A stretch of DNA of 8,382 nt from Acidobacteriota bacterium (GTDB lineage: Bacteria > Acidobacteriota > Terriglobia > UBA7540), in contig JAKASH010000099.1 of assembly GCA_021828225.1 (NCBI GenBank), forward strand, positions 1 through 8,382, written 5' to 3'. The translations under genes and the position numbers were made by a program. Every line of letters starts with the position of its first letter. The stretch's first letter is position 1. The notes beneath the pieces are model-generated. The model was given only the letters and a program-made list of their open reading frames with translations, did not search any database and was not told where the DNA came from. This document shows, piece by piece, positions 4,878-8,382 of this stretch.

Positions 4878-6557
4878 TTACCGGCTCGCCGAGACAGTCG
4901 GGCTGCTTGCCTTACTTTTCTCGGCAATCATTGCCATATATTTGTGGACGTTGTCAAGAAGCAGCTTGGCTTCGCTCATGTGAGCAACGGCGTCCTCCAC
5001 GAGCGGATCATGTTCCACTTTGATGCGGTCCGCCGCGTTCACACCGTAGATATCCTCGACAAGCTGCTCGCGAATGTGCAGTTTGACAAAATCGAGGTTG
5101 TTCTGCACATCCTGGTTGGTAACCGGGATTTTCTGTTTCGCCAGAAACTTTTCGAACTCCGTAATAATGTCGTCGGTAGCCTGGAAGTCTTCTGGAATCG
5201 TATTGTGCGTGGCCAGGTAGTTTTGGGCAAAACCGAAGAATGCGCCGTTCTGCACGAGCGACTCCTCGATGGAGTTCATCTTCCGTGGAGCTACCTTGAC
5301 GTCCGGCGTAATTCCGCCGCCGCCGTATACCTTGCGTCCGCCATCGGTCAGCCTCACCTGGGTGTGGGGCGTGGGAACGTTTTCGGCATGGTAATAATAG
5401 TCGTAAAGCGAAACGTCGTTGTAGTTGCGCTGGATCAGGCGTCCGCTTGGCGTATAATAGCGCGCTGTCGTCAGTGCCAGTCCTGTCTGGTCGCTCAACG
5501 GGTATACAGTCTGAACCAGCCCTTTGCCGAAGCTTGTCTGGCCCATCACCAGCGCGCGATCGTGATCCTGCAAAGCGCCGGTCACAATCTCCGCGGCGCT
5601 GGCGGTCATTCGGTTGATCAGCACAACAATGGGATACCGGTTGCCCTTATCGCCGTGCTTGGCATAATAGCGCCTTTCGGGCGATGAGCGGCCGAAGTGA
5701 TAAACAATCAGTTGTCCTTTTTTCAGAAAATGGTCGGCGACTTCCACGGCTTCCTGGAGCAAGCCGCCGGGATTCCCGCGCAGGTCGAGGATAAGCCCAT
5801 CAACATGATCGGCGTCTAACTTTTTGAGCGCCTGGGCCAATTCCGTGTTGGTGGTTTCATTGAACTGCGTGATTTTAATGTAACCGACGTGGGGCTTTAC
5901 CAGGAAAACATCATCGACGCTGGGTTGCGTAATCTCGCCACGTGTAATCGTGAATTGCAGCGGTTTGATGGCACCTTCACGGCGGACCGTGATATGCACG
6001 ATGGTGCCCTTCGGGCCTTTCAGCATCTTCTGGATCTCACTGGTCTGCTCGTCGAGCGAAGACTTGAGGCCAATGGCAGATTTCCCATTAACCTCCGCGA
6101 TAACGTCTCCGGGGCGAAGTCCGGCGCGAAACGCTGGTGAGCCTGGAATCGGAGCCACCACAAAGGTAACCAGCTTGCCCATCTTGCCCGGACGAGACTG
6201 GATCGACATCCCGACTCCGTAATATTTCCCCTCCTGGTTTTCCCGCAGCATGGAAAAGGCGCGCGGATTAAAAAAGTTGGAGTGCGGGTCAAGGGTCCGC
6301 AGCATTCCTGGAATCGCGCCGATAAAGTTGCTGTTCGTCGGGCCATAGATGGCGCGGCTGGGACTGACGGGGCTGGCATAGTTCTGCTGGATCTTGTCGT
6401 AAACGTTCGTGAATTCTTGCAGGCTGGCCTTAAAGGAAGAATCGTTATCGCTTGTGGTTGTGGCTTCAACCTTGGCGCCGTATAATCCCCCAAGCACGGC
6501 GCACAGCATCACGGTGGCTAATAAAATGAACCATCCCGCCCGTCGACTTTGCTTCAT
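4878..6557 (-). CDS. S41A family C-terminal processing peptidase (CtpA/Prc-type)
   Basis: A 559-residue membrane-anchored serine protease acting in the periplasm. It cleaves substrates near their C-termini, typically misfolded or envelope-remodelling proteins. A basic N-terminus and one hydrophobic segment (about 8-28) form a signal anchor. An N-terminal helical part with PGMLRTLDPHS (83-93) precedes a PDZ domain at about 112-200, with GVGM and the RPGDVIAEVNG segment. The catalytic core spans about 222-425, with LDLRGNPGG (257-265). Ser320 in the TASAAEI motif and Lys345 in SFGKG are 25 residues apart, with Gln349 four further on, the spacing of the Ser-Lys dyad in CtpA/Prc. About 130 extra residues follow, helical and charged. 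The ATG at 6557 has AGGAG at 6568-6572, 10 bases upstream, and a perfect -10 further up. It converges with the tRNA gene and is divergent from ileS. Substrate and adaptor are unknown. Confidence 0.95.
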   Translation of the reverse strand: MKQSRRAGWFILLATVMLCAVLGGLYGAKVEATTTSDNDSSFKASLQEFTNVYDKIQQNYASPVSPSRAIYGPTNSNFIGAIPGMLRTLDPHSNFFNPRAFSMLRENQEGKYYGVGMSIQSRPGKMGKLVTFVVAPIPGSPAFRAGLRPGDVIAEVNGKSAIGLKSSLDEQTSEIQKMLKGPKGTIVHITVRREGAIKPLQFTITRGEITQPSVDDVFLVKPHVGYIKITQFNETTNTELAQALKKLDADHVDGLILDLRGNPGGLLQEAVEVADHFLKKGQLIVYHFGRSSPERRYYAKHGDKGNRYPIVVLINRMTASAAEIVTGALQDHDRALVMGQTSFGKGLVQTVYPLSDQTGLALTTARYYTPSGRLIQRNYNDVSLYDYYYHAENVPTPHTQVRLTDGGRKVYGGGGITPDVKVAPRKMNSIEESLVQNGAFFGFAQNYLATHNTIPEDFQATDDIITEFEKFLAKQKIPVTNQDVQNNLDFVKLHIREQLVEDIYGVNAADRIKVEHDPLVEDAVAHMSEAKLLLDNVHKYMAMIAEKSKASSPTVSASR

Positions 6558-6588
6558 TGCCTTGCAGCTCCTTTTGCCTGCATAAAAA

Positions 6589-6597
6589 ATTATAGCA
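6589..6597 (-). promoter_or_regulatory. Extended -10 promoter of the S41 peptidase gene
   Basis: On the minus strand TGCTATAAT (6597 down to 6589) is a perfect -10 with the TGn extension, and no good -35 is visible. Transcription would start near 6582, leaving a leader of about 24 bases that contains the AAAAGGAG ribosome site. Confidence 0.65.
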
Positions 6598-6672
6598 TGC
6601 GCTGTCAGTGCCCCGAAACTTTCTGCGGAGCCGTTTTCGCCCTCGCCGGGCAGGTACGGCTGAGAGCTTCAC

Positions 6673-6702
6673 TGGACACCGGATGAAGTCCTTTTTTATA
6701 AT
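6673..6702 (+). promoter_or_regulatory. Sigma-70-type promoter of ileS
   Basis: TGGACA (6673-6678, five of six to TTGACA) and a perfect TATAAT (6697-6702) are separated by 18 bases. Transcription would begin near 6709, leaving a leader of about 22 bases with AGGGGG at 6721-6726. That leader is far too short for a T-box riboswitch, so tRNA-sensing control of ileS is not supported here. Confidence 0.7.
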
Positions 6703-6730
6703 CATCTATTTACCCATTGAAGGGGGACCG

Positions 6731-8382
6731 ATGCGAAAGGTGCTCGACCTCAAACTCACGCTTAATCTTCCACAGACAAAATTCCCGATGAAGGCGAACC
6801 TGCCCCAGAACGAGCCTCGCTGGCTTGTCAAGTGGGCGGAGGAGGACCTTTACCGCCGGATTCGCGAGGTCCGGAAGGATGCGCCGCTCTTTACGCTCCA
6901 CGACGGGCCGCCTTACGCGAACGGCCGAATCCACCTGGGGACGGCGCTCAACAAAATTCTGAAAGATTTCATCGTCAAGTCGAGAACGCTCAAGGGATTC
7001 AATGCTCCCTACGTCCCGGGCTGGGACTGCCACGGCCTGCCGATCGAGATCAACGTGGACAAGGAACTGGGGCCGCGCAAGGCGAAGATGAGCGCGGTGG
7101 AAATCCGCCAGGCCTGCCGCCGGTACGCCGAAAAGTATGTCGACCTTCAGCGGGAGGATTTTATCCGCCTGGGCGTGCTGGGCGAATGGTCCAACCCGTA
7201 CCTCACCATGAACCCTTCCTACCAGGCGCTGATTGCCGAAGTCTTTCTGGAATTTCTCGCCAAGGGCTACGTGTACCGGGGGCTGAAGCCGGTCTACTGG
7301 TGCATCCGCGACAAAACGGCGCTGGCTGAAGCGGAAGTGGAATATGAAGAGCACACCAGCCATTCCATTTACGTGCGGTACCGCTTGCTTTCCGATTTGA
7401 GCGCGATTGCGCCCGAATTGAAAGGCCGCGAGGTGTACGTCATCATCTGGACAACCACCCCGTGGACGCTGCCCGCCAGCATGGCTGTGGCTTTTCATCC
7501 GGAATTTGAGTATGTCGCGGTCAGTGACGGCAGCAAAGATGGCGAAGTCTACATCCTGGAGAGCCGGCGCCATGAACCGGCAATGGCGGATACAGGGCTG
7601 AAAGCGCCGTCAGTGCTGGCGCGTTTTCCCGGCAAGAAGCTGGACCGCATTGAGATTCAACATCCGTTCCTGGAGCGCAGACTCCTTGGCGTCCTGGCGG
7701 ATTACGTGACGGCGGAAGATGGGACCGGGTGCGTCCACACGGCGCCCGGACACGGCCGCGAAGACTTTGAGACCGGCACGAAATACGGCTTGGAGGTCTA
7801 CTGCCCGGTGGGCGATGCGGGCGAGTTCACCGAGGGGCTTCCGGAATATAAAGGGAAAACAATTTTCGAAGCCAACGAGGCCATCATCCAACTGGTCAAG
7901 GCGCGCGGCAATCTTGTGGGGTCCGCAGGCACCCTGAAGCACTCGTATCCGCACTGCTGGCGATGCCACAATCCGGTCATTTTCAGGGCTAACGAACAAT
8001 GGTTTGTGCGAATTGACCACGACCGGTTGCGCGAGCGCACGCTCGACGAGATCAAGAAGGTTCGCTGGTCTCCCGAATGGGGCGAAGAGCGCATCTCCAA
8101 CATGATCGCCACGCGGCCCGACTGGTGCATTTCGCGCCAGAGGGTCTGGGGCGTTCCCATCACGGTCTTCCATTGCGATGATTGCAAGAAGCCCCTGCTC
8201 GATGCGAGTCTCGCCCGGCGGGCGGTCGAACTTTTCAAGCAGGAGAGCGCCGACGCCTGGTACACGCACAGCGTTCAGGATCTGCTTCCGCCGGGGACCA
8301 AGTGCCCGAGTTGCGGAGGAACCAATCTGCGCAAGGAAACCGACATTCTGGATGTCTGGTTTGATTCAGGATCGAGCCACGC
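6731..8382 (+). CDS. ileS: Isoleucyl-tRNA synthetase (3' partial)
   Basis: The first 550 residues of a class I synthetase, cut by the window end; full proteins are usually 900-1000 residues or more. It charges tRNA-Ile with isoleucine in the cytoplasm. The ATG at 6731 has AGGGGG at 6721-6726, and the N-terminus LNLPQTKFPM matches the family. DGPPYANG (58-65) leads into the first signature, here HLGT (68-71) instead of HIGH. GWDCHGLPIE (97-106) follows. The CP1 editing domain, which hydrolyses Val-tRNA-Ile, shows WTTTPWTLP (240-248) and GTGCVHTAPGHG (331-342) with Asp345. Two Cys pairs (482/485 and 525/528) probably bind zinc, ahead of DILDVWFDSGSSH (538-550). KMSKS, the anticodon-binding domain and the C-terminal zinc finger lie beyond the window. 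It is transcribed divergently from the S41 gene. Confidence 0.97.
   Translation, partial: MRKVLDLKLTLNLPQTKFPMKANLPQNEPRWLVKWAEEDLYRRIREVRKDAPLFTLHDGPPYANGRIHLGTALNKILKDFIVKSRTLKGFNAPYVPGWDCHGLPIEINVDKELGPRKAKMSAVEIRQACRRYAEKYVDLQREDFIRLGVLGEWSNPYLTMNPSYQALIAEVFLEFLAKGYVYRGLKPVYWCIRDKTALAEAEVEYEEHTSHSIYVRYRLLSDLSAIAPELKGREVYVIIWTTTPWTLPASMAVAFHPEFEYVAVSDGSKDGEVYILESRRHEPAMADTGLKAPSVLARFPGKKLDRIEIQHPFLERRLLGVLADYVTAEDGTGCVHTAPGHGREDFETGTKYGLEVYCPVGDAGEFTEGLPEYKGKTIFEANEAIIQLVKARGNLVGSAGTLKHSYPHCWRCHNPVIFRANEQWFVRIDHDRLRERTLDEIKKVRWSPEWGEERISNMIATRPDWCISRQRVWGVPITVFHCDDCKKPLLDASLARRAVELFKQESADAWYTHSVQDLLPPGTKCPSCGGTNLRKETDILDVWFDSGSSH

Noticed and set aside
6710..7573. A 287-residue minus-strand frame, and another at 7610-8269
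   Set aside because: Both are antisense shadows of ileS, a consequence of high GC at third positions.

Overview
The window looks like chromosomal DNA from a GC-rich, diderm bacterium, most likely an uncultured member of the Acidobacteriota. That placement is inferred by eye from the style of the type IV prepilin, the LolA-type lipoprotein chaperone (which implies an outer membrane), the secreted S41 peptidase and the isoleucyl-tRNA synthetase. No search could be run. Both outer genes are cut by the window edges.

Layout. (1) Positions 2-1534, +: the 3' part of a multi-pass, TMTC-like GT-C glycosyltransferase with four C-terminal TPRs. (2) 1535-1839: a gene-free stretch with a likely extended -10 promoter and two small dyads. 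(3) 1840-2346, +: a type IV prepilin, closed by a strong intrinsic terminator at 2389-2420. (4) 2412-2640: gene-free, unusually rich in inverted repeats. (5) 2641-3354, +: a LolA-like periplasmic chaperone. (6) 3355-3649: a hairpin-dense convergent intergenic region with repeated CACGGAGG units. (7) 3650-4483, -: a Cof-type HAD phosphatase whose promoter suggests a leaderless transcript. (8) 4707-4782, +: tRNA-Ala(CGC) with its own promoter and an encoded CCA. (9) 4878-6557, -: an S41A (CtpA/Prc-type) processing peptidase. (10) 6731-8382, +: the 5' two-thirds or less of ileS, transcribed divergently from the peptidase.

How the genes relate. Four products act at or beyond the inner membrane: the glycosyltransferase, the pilin, LolA and the peptidase. 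The remaining genes are housekeeping (tRNA, ileS, HAD phosphatase). The most suggestive pairing is the glycosyltransferase directly upstream of a Ser/Thr-rich pilin, compatible with but not proof of dedicated pilin O-glycosylation. I found no CRISPR array, insertion sequence, phage gene or defence system. Most of the window is ordinary core genome. The interesting residue is in promoters, hairpins and intergenic repeats.
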